DNA of 64,000 nucleotides. It comes from Allolobophora icterica. Its lineage: Eukaryota; Annelida; Clitellata; Crassiclitellata; Lumbricidae. The notes below the pieces were generated by a model, which saw nothing but the letters and a program-made list of their open reading frames with translations, was not told the origin of the DNA and made no database searches. Of this stretch, positions 11,906-23,400 are shown piece after piece. Location: positions 41,466,390 through 41,530,389 of the forward strand of contig OY744607.1 of NCBI GenBank assembly GCA_963556255.1. The letters are read 5' to 3'. Position 1 is the stretch's first letter. Each line of letters begins with the position of its first letter. Both the position numbers and the translations under genes were made by a program.

Positions 11906-12312
11906 ATGATTACGAACATAGACATACATAATTCTGTTACTATATCCATTCATTCTCCAGCTGTCACTTTCAATTCGTCTTGACATGTTTTGTCGGAGTA
12001 TACTATAGTTCATTCAAAGCTCAACATTTAAAATATATCGTCGGGATTTCCTATTATCAATATCCGTCCATGCAGTATCTACGACACATTTTCCGCCTGT
12101 AGCACTAAACTAGCTGTCCTGACATCACCTCTCTGGATTTCGAACATAACGTTGAACATGATCCAACAACTACAAGCTTGTGACGATGCGGCTTATCGGC
12201 GTTAAATTGAATTTGCTGGTCCACCACTCGCAGCTATATACATTACAGGAGACTCTCTGATACATTACAGTGATCTACTAATTAACCTACCAATCTATTC
12301 ACTCAGCCATCC
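11906..12312. other. Lectin intron; nothing recognised
   Basis: AT-rich unique sequence with no supported feature. Confidence 0.4.
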
Positions 12313-12391
12313 TATGGTTACTCATCTATTCATCTCTTCGTCTATTCTCGTCTATTCATATAATTCTCAAATATTCATCTATTCTCATCTA

Positions 12392-12462
<71 letters not shown>

Positions 12463-12745
12463 TCATCTATTCATCTATTCTCATCGATTCATCTATTCTC
12501 ATCTATTCATCTATTCTCATCTATGCATATATGTATATATATTCTCATCTATTCGTCTATTCTCATCTATTCATATATTCTCATCTATTCATCTATTCTC
12601 ATCAATGCATATATGTATATTCTCATCTATTCGTCTATTCTCATCTATTCATCTATTCTCATCTACTCATCTATTCTCATCTACTCATCTATTCTTATTT
12701 ATTCATCTATTCTCATCTATTCATCTATTCTCGTCAATTCATGCA
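12313..12745. repeat. (TA)n run and tctattcatctattc minisatellite
   Basis: A pure ta run at about 12395-12460 is embedded in tandem variants of an 18-bp word (tctattcatctattctca). The three long plus-strand frames here simply translate the repeat. Confidence 0.93.
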
Positions 12746-12950
12746 ATCATCCGTTCGTTCGCGGTTCCATTCACGCCCAAACATTGACAATCGAGAATGA
12801 CATTCACCCGTTCAGCTGCTCTCCCATCAACTCAGCCATCATTGACCTATCAGACCACAAGTTCATTTCCCGCCCATCAATTCACCGGCGAACCATTTAG
12901 CAAATCGCCCATCAGTTGACCAATTCATCCACCTAATATCGACCACGTAC

Positions 12951-13082
12951 CTTACGACAATGGTCTCGTGCTTCAAACCAGAATTTCTCCTCCGAAACGA
13001 ACTGGTAACAAGAATCCCGGAAGCGCTTCATGGCCGTTGTATGAGGCAGACCATCGGGACATCCAGCTTCACTCCTGCATTT
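12951..13082 (-). CDS. C-type lectin domain, N-terminal exon (exon A)
   Basis: 132 bp on the minus strand, 44 codons in phase 0. It runs KCRSEAGCPDGL, then SCYQFVSEEKFWFEA and HCRK. C-P-G, then SCY-F, then W-A-C is the start of a CTLD. The acceptor is ttattagttcag and the donor is AAG followed by gtacgt, both good. It joins in frame to exon B (GG-L-V-I). The three exons together give about 152 residues, the expected size of one CTLD. A signal peptide and any upstream domain would lie at higher coordinates and were not found. The protein is probably secreted or membrane-anchored, by family precedent. Confidence 0.86.
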
Positions 13083-14334
13083 CTGAACTAATAACAAAAC
13101 AGTACAAATATTATATTGCAATTAGTGTGTTTAATCCTAGCATAGAGTTACGTGAAACGTAAGATATACAAGTTTATAGATATACAAGTTTAGTTCAAAT
13201 TATGTGTTGGGAAAAATTTTAACTATTACGCCTATATGTTATTTCCTGCATGTTTGTTTTATGGTGATCAGCTAGGTTACAATACATATGAAACTTGTCC
13301 TCTTAATCCTGGTTTAAATCAAGAAATTTCAACAATCCAATTAATAATTTCTACGTTTATGAAATACTTTGTGTAGTTGCAGTTTCTAACGGTCGAATCT
13401 TCTAATTTAAGAACTTTTCATTCATTTGTCAGATAATAATTGTCTACAGTTTTGCGAAATTGTCAAAAAAAGTGTAGTAGGTAAGATCCCGAGTGGCTTA
13501 TTAACGTTAAGGAAGTCCGCAAAAAGGGAACAGAGTCATTCATATGCGGACAAATGCATACAATTAAGAGGAGAGGATTGTGCACAATGCGGACGTCCGC
13601 ATCTAAATGTTGCCCTTAATTCTTTAAACAAGGATTGCCTTGCATCGTCATCTCTAGCTAAGTGCCTGTGCTTATCACTTCAACCGTTACAGTTGACCAT
13701 GGAGTCCTATCTGTTAACCTAATATAGACCTTTAGGAGTTCACGAATCAGCCTACGTTAATACGTTAGGCCTGGTTAGTTGCTGTGTAACGACATTTCGT
13801 GATAACAGTTTCTTAGCCTCGCCCTCCTCCTTTCTCCAGGCTTGGGACGGACTGGCACTACCACAGGTATACGGTGGTGGCCTAGGCCTACATAGACCCC
13901 TATATATGAGTTTATGAATTATGATCTAGGTCAGGCTTTGTTTAATGAATTTGATGACTGCAGTGATGCATACATATGAAAAGGGGAGCGTTGAGCATTT
14001 GCCCTATAGGCATAGACGTTACGTAGGGCGTAGATTGATATTTCAAAAATATTTATAACACGCCATGGGAGAACAGGGCTATGGCATCTCCAGGGGCTCT
14101 GGATATTATCCTCACATGGTAGGCTTCTCTCCTATGGCCATTACCCTGCACGACATTTCGGTTTAGCCCATCAGATGTATATATAAACATCGCCTAAAGT
14201 TCCCTAAACTAGTTACACACAGCAACCGGTACCAGATGTATCACCTCCGTTCACACGCATTTGGAGGCAGTCTGAAATGGTATCGATAAACAGATGGATA
14301 GATATAAGTGCTTCCGGCTGGTAATTATACTAGA
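13083..14334. other. No gene recognised; 5' side of the lectin exons
   Basis: A 98-codon plus frame at 13426-13722 has no recognisable domain. No exon for a lectin signal peptide was found on the minus strand. Confidence 0.4.
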
Positions 14335-14402
14335 TGACCTAGTGGTCTGAAACGGTTGCACTTTTGCCTTTGTGAACCAGCGATTGCGGGTTCGAGTCCT
14401 CT
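14335..14402 (+). repeat. tRNA-like SINE head
   Basis: It contains cctagtggtctgaaacgg (A-box region) and gcgggttcgagtcctc (strong B box). Acceptor-stem pairing was not evident, so I call it a tRNA-derived SINE head or tRNA relic, not a working tRNA gene. Confidence 0.55.
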
Positions 14403-14418
14403 GAGCGTCACAAGAGCA

Positions 14419-14614
14419 CAGGGGCGTAACTTTGGTCTAAAAAGTGGGGGGTACCAATTTGTTACATACACGAAGCAAGGCGGATACTGCGATCTCTGGG
14501 AAGGCACAATAATAAAATACTGATTGGCATTGTTAAAAAAATGGGGTACGGTACCAACAGTCCAAAAAGTTGGGATACGGGTACCCCTCGTACTCCCCAC
14601 AAATTACGCCTATG
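14419..14614. mobile_element. 196-bp hAT-like MITE, family B
   Basis: It begins caggggcgtaactttgg and ends ccacaaattacgcctatg, forming imperfect inverted ends. The internal sequence (gcctt/cccagagatcgcag words, gattggcattgtt) recurs inverted at 47682-48779. The flanks caagagca and caaagtca agree at 5 of 8 positions, a decayed 8-bp duplication at best. Confidence 0.65.
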
Positions 14615-15149
14615 CAAAGTCATACGTTAGCCAAACAGACAACAGACAATGTTATGTTCATTCAGGTCATGAGGTCATGAAGCTCATACGACAGGTATTC
14701 CCTATTAGCATGGCTATGTGCATTTGGACATTACAGATGGAACCCACATGGGCTCTATGCGGGTCCCATATGGGAATATGGGTCCTATATGGGCTCCATG
14801 TGGGCATGCTGGTAGGTTTCCCATGTGGACTTTAAATTTCATTCCATAATATGGTCCTAAATTGGAATAAGACTTATTGTCATGTACGTGGAATAAGACT
14901 TATTGTCATGTACGTGACTAATATGCCCTACATGCGACATCGCTCTTGGGGCGGCTTCTGAGGAAATTTTTCTCCTCCATCCTCAGCTCTCTCTACTGAA
15001 CAATAAGTTTGCTCCCTCGGAGCGAAATTCAATTAGCATCTACCCCATATTAGCGCTAGAAAATTCATTTATTTATAAGACTTAATCGCATTAATGCGCG
15101 CACTCCTGTTTGCATTTCTTTCTGTCGTTCTAATTCTCTCCTTCTCCTT

Positions 15150-15245
15150 TCTTCTCCTTGTGCCTTGGCGGAGATTTGAACCCTGACTTCTCGACTGGCA
15201 GTTCAGCACTCGAATCACTAGGTTATCGCACTATCGCGCACCCTT
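15150..15245 (-). repeat. tRNA-like SINE head
   Basis: The minus strand shows a B-box-like gggttcaaatctcc and an A-box-like region near 15215. It is a decayed head; the body is not evident. Confidence 0.5.
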
Positions 15246-15269
15246 AACATTAAAGAGCATAACAGCATA

Positions 15270-16738
15270 CAGTGCCAGATTAACTATGGCGCAACTGGCG
15301 CACTTGCGCCAGGCCTTCTTTCGGGGGTAAAAATTTAAAAAACATTGAGAAATCCGATTATCCGATCGAATTTGTTTATATAAGTCACAGTCCGGCTTAT
15401 TTAAAATGTTTAATTTCTAAAACAAGCATATTGCATATAAAATTTGGTGGCATTATAAAAACAGGCCTTCTACAGTACTACTACTATAATGATGACGTAC
15501 TAATTAATTGTGTACTGTAATGATGACGCACGTATGACGTAATCGACCCCATCACCAAATAAAATATAGATATGCGTACGGTACAGCTAGACGACACAGT
15601 GTATGTTCCATGTAATATTATTATCTACTATTTAGTGTTTATGTAGCTGCTTATTTCTTTTTTTAATTTTAATTTTTAAAGAAATAAAATAAGTAGGCCT
15701 AAAGAAAATGAAGAAATTTGAGTCCGGTTGGCAGAAACGTCAAAGAAAACGTGAACTTGAAGAGGTAGGCAAACAGCAACGTGGTAGTATTGATAAATTT
15801 CTGGCAGTAAAAACACGAGAAGTGCCGCAATTTATAGATGGTGTCGACTCAGCGTCAGAAGCTGGATGCAGTTCAGGCTTAGGCCGCTCAGCAGTGTCAG
15901 CACTAATGCCAACAACAGACACCCTTGATTTCAGCAATGATATCATTGATATGCCTAAATCTGAAACTACCATAGATCTACCATTAAAACAAGAGAATCA
16001 ATCTGTTGGAAACGTGCCACAAACAGATGCTGCTCTGTGGACTATAAATGAAGATTTGGTCAGTTATTGGCTGCAGATGGGACCTGAACCATGTCGTAAT
16101 CAAGATGGCATGTACTCTAAATCCATAAAAACAACATGGAAATAAAGTAAAATTGAATAGTACCAAAAGAAAACTAAACGATTCTGCTTTTTTTACGATC
16201 ACACCAAACGGGGAAAAAATTCTCAGACATTGGCTCTTGTATTCGCCATCAACTGGGCGCTTATTTTGTTTTGTTTGTAAACTTTTTATTTCAAGCAGCG
16301 CAATTAGTGCTCTTGCAAACCGAGGTTTTGATTCATGGGATCATATAAACAGACTTGCACATCATGAGCGATCAAGTGAGCACAGACTGGCACTAACAAC
16401 TTATGCAACACGTCTGTCAAAAGTACAGACTCTTGATAAGCATATTGTTCAACAATTTGAAAATGAAAGAAGTTATTGGAGGGAAGTTTTAAGACGGGTT
16501 GTATCAACGGTTAAACTCGACGAACATGTTTGAACAGTTGAACTGTAACAAGTAAAATTAAAAAATCTCATATATGATCCTATCACAGCTTCATTTGGTG
16601 TTCATAAATTATTAAAGTATGTTTTTCTATATAATTATTTTTTTCCCCATTTTTTTTGATAATTTGATTGGATAGAGGGCCTACTTTAGTTTTGTTGCAT
16701 TGTTTGCGCCAGGCCTCTAAAAAGTTAATCCGGCACTG
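15270..16738 (+). mobile_element. Non-autonomous hAT transposon with 8-bp TSD
   Basis: The left end cagtgccagattaact (15270) and the right end agttaatccggcactg (ending 16738) are inverted repeats with one mismatch. A perfect 8-bp duplication acagcata flanks both sides (15262-15269 and 16739-16746), diagnostic of hAT elements. A gcgccaggcct word sits subterminally at both ends. The 1469-bp element keeps only the N-terminal part of a transposase gene and is therefore an internally deleted, non-autonomous copy. Confidence 0.92.
15708..16534 (+). pseudogene. hAT transposase N-terminal fragment with zf-TTF domain
   Basis: Frame one (15708-16145) begins MKKFESGWQKRQRKRELE and ends at a stop after YSKSIKTTWK. 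A second frame (16153-16533) continues with RHWLLYSPSTGRLFCFVCKL, then GFDSWDHINRLAHHE and SSEHR. The C-x2-C, then W..H..H arrangement is the TTF-type zinc finger at the front of ZMYM1-like hAT transposases. A 1-nt frame change plus a stop near 16146 separates the halves. The whole RNase H-like catalytic region is missing, so it cannot encode a working transposase. Confidence 0.8.
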
Positions 16739-16788
16739 ACAGCATATACCATAGCATTGCATATCACTACATTTAGCGTTCCAGTACC

Positions 16789-16839
16789 ACCAAAGATCTT
16801 GGAGTCGTAGACTGAGTCTACGACTCCAAGATCTTTGGT
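16789..16839. repeat. Perfect 25-bp palindrome with one-base spacer
   Basis: The arm 16789-16813 (accaaagatcttggagtc and on to gtagact) and the arm 16815-16839 are exact reverse complements around a single g at 16814. Outside it the complementarity continues with a small gap (gtacc/ggtac). It begins 43 bp after the hAT target duplication. Confidence 0.93.
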
Positions 16840-17346
16840 ACCACTGCGTATATTTCCACTGATACTTAATTAAACAAGTACTTTAATATGACTGGTATAT
16901 ATATATAGTAAGTTACCCATTGCTGTCAGAATCAGCAGGAAGCCAGTGTACGGAACGATGCGCAGCATCGTAGCTCTCCGGTTTGCTTCGATTCCGCGAG
17001 GTGCGTATTATGTTTCGATAGAAATCCAATAGATGCGTTTACCAGATCTGTCAAGCGTTGACTAAATGTGTCATCCCTTCTCTACAATGTCGGACTTCCA
17101 AGGAACGTTAGTCGAAGCAACACCGCTGTAAACGCGCCTGTGGCCTCATGGGACGTATACGAATACGAAGTATAATAATTGTCTAACGGTGCTGCTGCGT
17201 GACATAATTACTTATTGCGACTGGTATAGCTGAGGAATGCTAACGACCGAGTGTATCGTATTTCCTGTACATACGCGGGCCTAGACTTGGGCTACGAGGC
17301 TATGGCCCTGTGGACCTGCACTGTGGCGTGAGACTGTGAGGCATTC

Positions 17347-17662
17347 TATTGGTAGGCTACTGCAGCTGGCATGGTATGGAAGGATGTGGCGTTCTACACA
17401 GGTCAGTAAGGAAGGTCCAGGAGTTGAATTTAGGGGACTATTTATTCATAATATCTATTTCAGTTAATTACTTAATTAATTATCTGCCCGTCCTACCCAT
17501 TCTTGTTCCAGCTCCCAGCGTAGTACAGGCGTGCTTCGAACATTCGCGATCCAGTAGTAGAAAGTCTGGCTTTTTCCAGAGTAAATAAAAAATAAGAAAT
17601 GATAACGTAAGATAATCATTATAGGTATCCAAATAACTCTGTTAGACAAAGTCATTCAGCGA
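17347..17662. repeat. Direct repeat, left copy
   Basis: About 310 bp that recur at 18762-19084 (for example ggcatggtatggaagg, tatctgcccgtcctacc, aacgtaaga). The pair brackets the MITE at 17826-18249 and a large taca microsatellite. Divergence is visible but modest. The source is unknown; it may be a duplicated flank or a dispersed repeat. Confidence 0.75.
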
Positions 17663-17825
17663 AGAAGACTCCGATGCACGATGGTTTGGACACGACTGTA
17701 GGCCTAGAGAATGCCAGGTGACCGAATGCCACACAATGCACAGCGTGCAAGGTTCGAATGAAAAAGAAATAAAGGCGGATCAACACTACGCTGGATATTT
17801 TCAATAAAAATGCGGACATAACATC

Positions 17826-18249
17826 CATGGGCGGCGATCTAGGAGTGTCGCGGGGGACAAGACCCCCACCTTTAGGAGTGGGGGGACACGCCATACATCT
17901 GTCCCCCCCAAAAAATTTTTTGAAGAAAGACTAAAAAAAGGCCAGCAAATGTAATTGCGTGTGAGGGTTTTGACAGCCTTTTTTTACCAGACGAGGTAAA
18001 AATAGAATTTTTCAGCAGAAGTGTCCCCGAAAATTATGAGAAAGTAAGAAGAAATTTTTTTGTGGGAGAAGAATTTATAAAAAAAGGTCATCAACTTTTT
18101 GGGAGTTGAAATCGTAGTTTTTTCGAGACGAATTCCTAAAAAGTAGTGAAATTTTGGGGGAATTCCTAAAAAAGGTTATCGACCAGACCATGGCCAGACC
18201 ATGGCCGACTTTGTCCCCCCCCACCTCTCAGACAAGATCGCCGCCACTG
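17826..18249. mobile_element. 424-bp hAT-like MITE, family A copy 1
   Basis: It begins catgggcggcgatc and ends gatcgccgccactg; the inverted ends differ only near the tips. It is flanked by a perfect 8-bp duplication ataacatc (17818-17825 and 18250-18257). The interior is rich in aaaaaagg/ttttt and ggggggac words and has no coding capacity. Related copies lie at 26136-26667, 47719-48315 and 48781-49057. Confidence 0.9.
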
Positions 18250-18355
18250 ATAACATCACTTGGACAAAAACTGATCACAGAAGCACTGGACTTGACAAAT
18301 GACCGAGGACAATTATTGAGAACATTATATTCGTAATTTCGTACCCATCATTCAT

Positions 18356-18464
18356 ACATGCCTATAACTATGTACTTACATACATACATGCAAACATACA
18401 TACATACATACATACATACATACATACATACATACATACATACATACATACATACATACATACA

Positions 18465-18498
<34 letters not shown>

Positions 18499-18504
18499 CA
18501 TACA

Positions 18505-18538
<34 letters not shown>

Positions 18539-18676
18539 CATAGATACATACATACATACATATATACATACATACATACATACATACATACATACATACA
18601 TACATACATACATACATACATACATACATACATACATACATACATACATACATACATACATACATACATACATACA

Positions 18677-18710
<34 letters not shown>

Positions 18711-18735
18711 CATAGATACATACTTACATGAATAC
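18356..18735. repeat. (TACA)n microsatellite, about 360 bp
   Basis: Near-pure taca tetranucleotides with a few tata and taga interruptions. Poly-YVCM frames on either strand are repeat artefacts. Confidence 0.97.
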
Positions 18736-18761
18736 ATATTGTGCGTGAGGCACTAAACTAT

Positions 18762-19084
18762 GGATGCTATTGGTACCGCAGCTGGCATGGTATGGAAGGA
18801 TGTAGCGCTGTACACAGGTCAGTAAGGAAGCTGCAGGATTTGAAGTTAGGGGATCATTAATTTTATTCATATATCTATTTCAGTTAATTACCTATAATAT
18901 TATCTGCCCGTCCTACCAATTCTTTTTCCAGCTCCCAGCGCAGTACAGGCGTACTTCTAACATTCGCGATGCAGTAGTAGAAAAGTCTGTTTTTTCCAGA
19001 GTAAATAAAAATAAGAAATTATAACGTAAGACAATCATTACGTAGGCCTATCCAAATAACTCTGCTAGACAAAGTCGTTCAGCC
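18762..19084. repeat. Direct repeat, right copy
   Basis: The partner of 17347-17662 in the same orientation, diverged by scattered substitutions and small indels (for example an extra tacgtaggc near 19040). Confidence 0.75.
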
Positions 19085-19159
19085 AACATATCCTGAAGAT
19101 AAAAAATGTTTTATTTAAAATCAGCTCCATCGGTCATTTATAGTTAAGTTTATAATTAA

Positions 19160-19690
19160 TGTCTCTATCTACGTCTTCTGATGTAACATACTTAATTCGT
19201 ATGTCATGTCATGTCAAACACCGACGTCGCTGCGCGACGGTTGGTCACATGCATGGACTAAGGTTCTCCACTGGCGCCTGTTGCGTGCAGCAGCGAGAAG
19301 ATAAGATCCATGCAGAAAGATGGGACCAGGAAAGAATGTTGTCAATCCAGTTAATTCGTGGTCTTCCACGGCGTCGATATCCTTCAACGTGACCCAGCAT
19401 GATGGCATTTTCTAAGGAATCCTGAGGGAGCCTGATGATATGACCGAAATAGGAGAGTTTGCGAGCCTTGACGGAACCCAAGAGTTCGGGGGAAGTTCTA
19501 GCAAGCCGATAAACTTGCTCTGTAGTAAGCTTGAGCGTCCAGGAGATGTGCAAAAGCTTTCGAATGCACTTATTCTAAAAAATTTGAATTTGCTCTTCCT
19601 CAGCTTTTTTTAGCGTCCATGATTCGCAACCATAAGTTGCGACTGACCACACCAGGGATTTCATTTTTTAATTCGTATAGATGTGTTATT
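19160..19690 (-). pseudogene. RTE/jockey-type LINE, RT C-terminal remnant
   Basis: The minus strand encodes ATYGCESWTLKKAEEEQIQ near 19600-19650, then, after an in-frame stop, a region with KLSYFGHIIRLP, GHVEGYRRRGRPRINWID and a following tail. This is the conserved C-terminal block found after the RT domain in endonuclease-RT LINEs such as the intact element at 57240-60559. Stops and truncation make it dead. Confidence 0.75.
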
Positions 19691-19859
19691 TAGCCTCCAT
19701 CACCATCATGCGCTTCATGGTACACAGAGGGCCCTACCTTAGCGGGATCTCGGTCCCTTCTGGTCCTCTCTTTGTATATCCCGACCTGTAGTACTAAATT
19801 GATGTTGTAACACATTCTAACGTTTGATTTTGGAGGAATTGAATGTTATGCTATGTTAT

Positions 19860-19860
19860 G

Positions 19861-19936
<76 letters not shown>
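19860..19936. repeat. (TA)n microsatellite
   Basis: A pure dinucleotide run of about 75 bp. Confidence 0.97.
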
Positions 19937-19940
<4 letters not shown>

Positions 19941-20130
19941 TCATGTAGGCCTACATAATACATCCACACGTATGAACTCCGCGCAAACTACAAATATACA
20001 TATACCTACATCTTTAAAACATTATATACATGCATGCATACATCGATGGCTGGAAGCACAAAGGTGCTAAGCGCACTTTTTTGGGTTTTTCAAAAAAGTA
20101 GTGCATAATATGCCTGGAAGAAATATACAT

Positions 20131-20265
20131 CGGAGCACAAAGGTACTAACGTTTACGATGTTAATTTGGATCACTTGGCACCAAAAACACAATTGGGCTA
20201 AGTCTCATTGGCTGAAATCCATAGAGCGCAAATAGCTCAAGCGCACTTAATACCTATGTGCACCC
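20131..20265. promoter_or_regulatory. Subterminal copies of the TIR core
   Basis: At 20131-20151 (ggagcacaaaggtactaa) and, inverted, at 20239-20265 (gcgcacttaatacctatgtg) the sequence repeats the central TIR word agcacaaaggtgctaa. A similar word lies at 24306-24328 near the right end (gcgcacaaaagtcctaag). Repeated cores of this type commonly serve as transposase binding sites; here that is inference. Confidence 0.55.
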
Positions 20266-20402
20266 TCTTTTTTTAACGCCTTGTCTTTGTTGTTGACTTC
20301 CACGCCATTCGCCATTACTGTTTATCGTCGTCCCCGTTACAAAAATAATAAAAGTTACATTAAAAATAACAGAAACAATATCTCGAAATCTTTATTATTG
20401 AA

Positions 20403-23400
20403 ATGCATAAACGAGTGCATCGTTTCAGTTCTGCAAAAGCGCTTCAGATGATCATGGACCTTAATGATTCAATCGAGGAATCCAGTGATGATGGTAAGCT
20501 TATGAATAGGAACCTTAGAAAATGCTGTAAAATTATGGAAAATAAATGTTGATGTTTGGGAAATTAAGTGATTTAAAGCTCGAAATCGGCTTATGTGGTA
20601 AAATTGTAAAAATTATGCGGTATTATGCAGTAAGGTTTGGGCTGCATCGAAAGGCAATGTCATGGACGTCTCATCGGTATTATTAAGCAACTACAGGTGG
20701 GATCGTGACCACCAGAACACACCTGCAGACGCATAGACCGGTATTGCTTGCCATAGTGAATATTAAAACCAGCGATGCATCCCTCCGTGTTTCTTTACAT
20801 TGTTTAACTTGGGTATGCATTTTGTCTGTCTTAGGAACATCTACTGAACATCTGGCAACTGATTTGCCTGCAACTATGCTTCCTCTGGACCTCGAGATTT
20901 CTTCTCCGCTTAATCGTACACCTGCTATGACAGTTGAAGGGCTTGATCCTACACTTCCTCTAGTCTTGGAGCCTTTTTGCAGAGAGGTTTCTGCAGTAGA
21001 AGTGCTCGACCATTCACACCCGCTGGCAACTGATTTGCCTGCAACTATGCTTCCTCTGGACCTCGAGGTTTCTTCTCCGCTTAATCGTACACCTGCTATG
21101 ACAGTTGAAGGGCTTGATCCTACACTTCCTCTAGTCTTGGAGCCTTTTTGCAGAGAGGTTTCTGCAGTAGAAGTGCTCGACCATTCACACCCGCTGGCAA
21201 CTGATTTGCCTGCAACTATGCTTCCTCTGGACCTCGAGGTTTCTTCTCCGCTTAATCGTACACCTGCTATGACAGTTGAAGGGCTTGATCCTACACTTCC
21301 TCTAGTCTTGGAGCCTTTTTGCAGAGAGGTTTCTGCAGTAGAAGTGCTCGACCATTCACACCTGCTGACGTCCGAGCCTTTCAACCTTCATGTTGCAAGT
21401 ATGGCCACTCCGATGGAAAGAACTCGTACCCGTAAAGTTATCATCATTACTCGCCTAAGGTAGTTCTTTGTACTATCATTTCAAATGTGGTTTCAATTAT
21501 TATTTTAAGATGTAGGTCTAATAGTCATTGTCTCTATGGAGTAGTCATTTTCTTGTATTTCTGCCATTATAATTGATGAATTAATTTACTTAAACTACTC
21601 TTATGATGAAAATACAAAAGTTAAATTAAACTTCTGTTAAACTTGTCATCAGTTACTACAGTGTACTATGATTATGAATGTTTCATTGTAATCGCAATGC
21701 ATTCTGTGAATGTGAACTTCAATAAAGGAAGATTATTAAATTATTAAAAATGAGTGTTTAATTGGCATTTATTTTTATTTTACATGTCATGTAGGCCATC
21801 AATCTTGCAACCTTTGCAAGTTCCAGTCGGGGTTATTTCTTCTCAACAGATGTCACCTGATTCAGTGCTTCCAACAACAGTTGATGTAGTTAATCCTCCA
21901 CATCCAACAGAAGTTACAGTGTCTACTCGTTCAACTTCTCTCTCTAACGAAGAGCCTGGTCCCTCAGGAAGTCTTCCTCTCAGCGACGATGCATCTACAC
22001 CTTGCCTACCACCATCAGATATGGAGGAGCGTTCACGAAAGCGTAAACGAAATACACAAGGTTGGAAACGAAATGTTAGGCAGCTATCTCGAGCTAATGG
22101 AAAGGAGTATGTTTCGAGGAAAGGGAAACTAGTGGCGGGAAAAAAACCATGTGGGGGTTGCGAAGAAGGATGTCGTTTTAAGTGTGGGGTCATGATTTCG
22201 GAAGATAAGCAAGTGCAATTATGCAACGAGTATTACTCGTTGCAAGACATTCAGTGCAAGTCTCAGTTCCTCTGCAGCGCAGTCACTGAAGTTGCTGTCC
22301 GCAGGCGTAGCATAGATGCTGCAACTGGAGAGGCTGTAAGCACAAAGCGCAAGAAAAGTCGAGAGTATTATTTGATGTCCGATGATGATCGAATGCGTGT
22401 CTGTAGAAACTTCTTTTGCAGTACTCTTGCTATTTCAATCAAGATTGTTAACAGGGCTTTAAAAGGTAAATCAGATACTGGTTTATTTGTTGGAAAAGAT
22501 GGTCGGAAAGGAAAGGTTCCTGCAAATAAAACTTCAGATGAGAATATCCAGAAGATCGTCGATCACATAAACAGCTTTCCGCAGGTTGAATCGCATTACA
22601 CTCGCAAAGACTCACGTAAACGGTATTTGGCACCTGATCTTAATATTCAACAGCTTTACCGTTTGTACAGTGAGGATTACTGTCAAAGGCTTGGAGTAGC
22701 ACCTGTTAAGCAAGAAATCTATCGAAGAGTCTTCAATACCCAATTTAATCTTGGCTTCTTTATTCCTAAGAAAGATCAGTGCTCCACTTGTAATAGCTAC
22801 AGAAATGCTGTGGATACAGAGAAGACGAACTTGCATGATGCATGGGAAGCACATAAAAGGCGAGAAAAAGAGTCTATGGAGGAGAAGAGTCGCGATAAAG
22901 TAAAAGCTTGCAGTGACCAATCGTATCGAGCCATAACATTTGATCTTGAAGCAGTTCTCTCTACTCCACATGCAGGTGATTCACAAATATATTATAGAAG
23001 GAAGCTTGCTGTGTACAACTTTACGATACTGGAATCGGCATCCCAACAAGGATTCAATTACATATGGGACGAGACAGAAGGTGGTAGGGGAGCAAATGAT
23101 ATAGGGTCCGCCCTTCTGGATTACTTGCGAAAACTTCCAGCAACCGTCACGCACGTCACATCATTCTCAGATACTTGCGGTGGACAAAATCGCAACCAGT
23201 TTATCTGTGCAGTCATGTTGTACGCCATTAGAACATTGCCTTCTCTACAAACTGTTGATCTAAAGTATATGGAGAGTGGCCACTCGTATTTAGATGTAGA
23301 TCTAATGCACTCCCTGATTGAGCGAGCTACAAAGCATCTCAAAATTTATACAACTCGTGATTGGGAAGTGGCGATAGCCGGTGCACGAAAGAAAGCTCCT

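Noticed and set aside
13426..13722. 98-codon plus frame with several cysteines
   Set aside because: Cys spacing fits no zinc or disulphide family I know; no splice support.
14335..14402. Functional tRNA gene
   Set aside because: A and B boxes are present but the arms do not pair convincingly; the same holds at 11030-11190, 15150-15245 and 49600-49690, all treated as SINE-derived.
18348..18737. Long YVCM or HTYI frames on both strands
   Set aside because: They translate a taca microsatellite; the same applies to frames at 24702-25254, 12314-12900, 4775-5255, 8044-8262, 9715-10307 and 29017-29283.
20683..21384. 233-codon minus-strand frame opposite the transposase exon 2
   Set aside because: It is a shadow of the 171-bp repeat, which happens to be open on both strands; the plus frame fits the exon phases.
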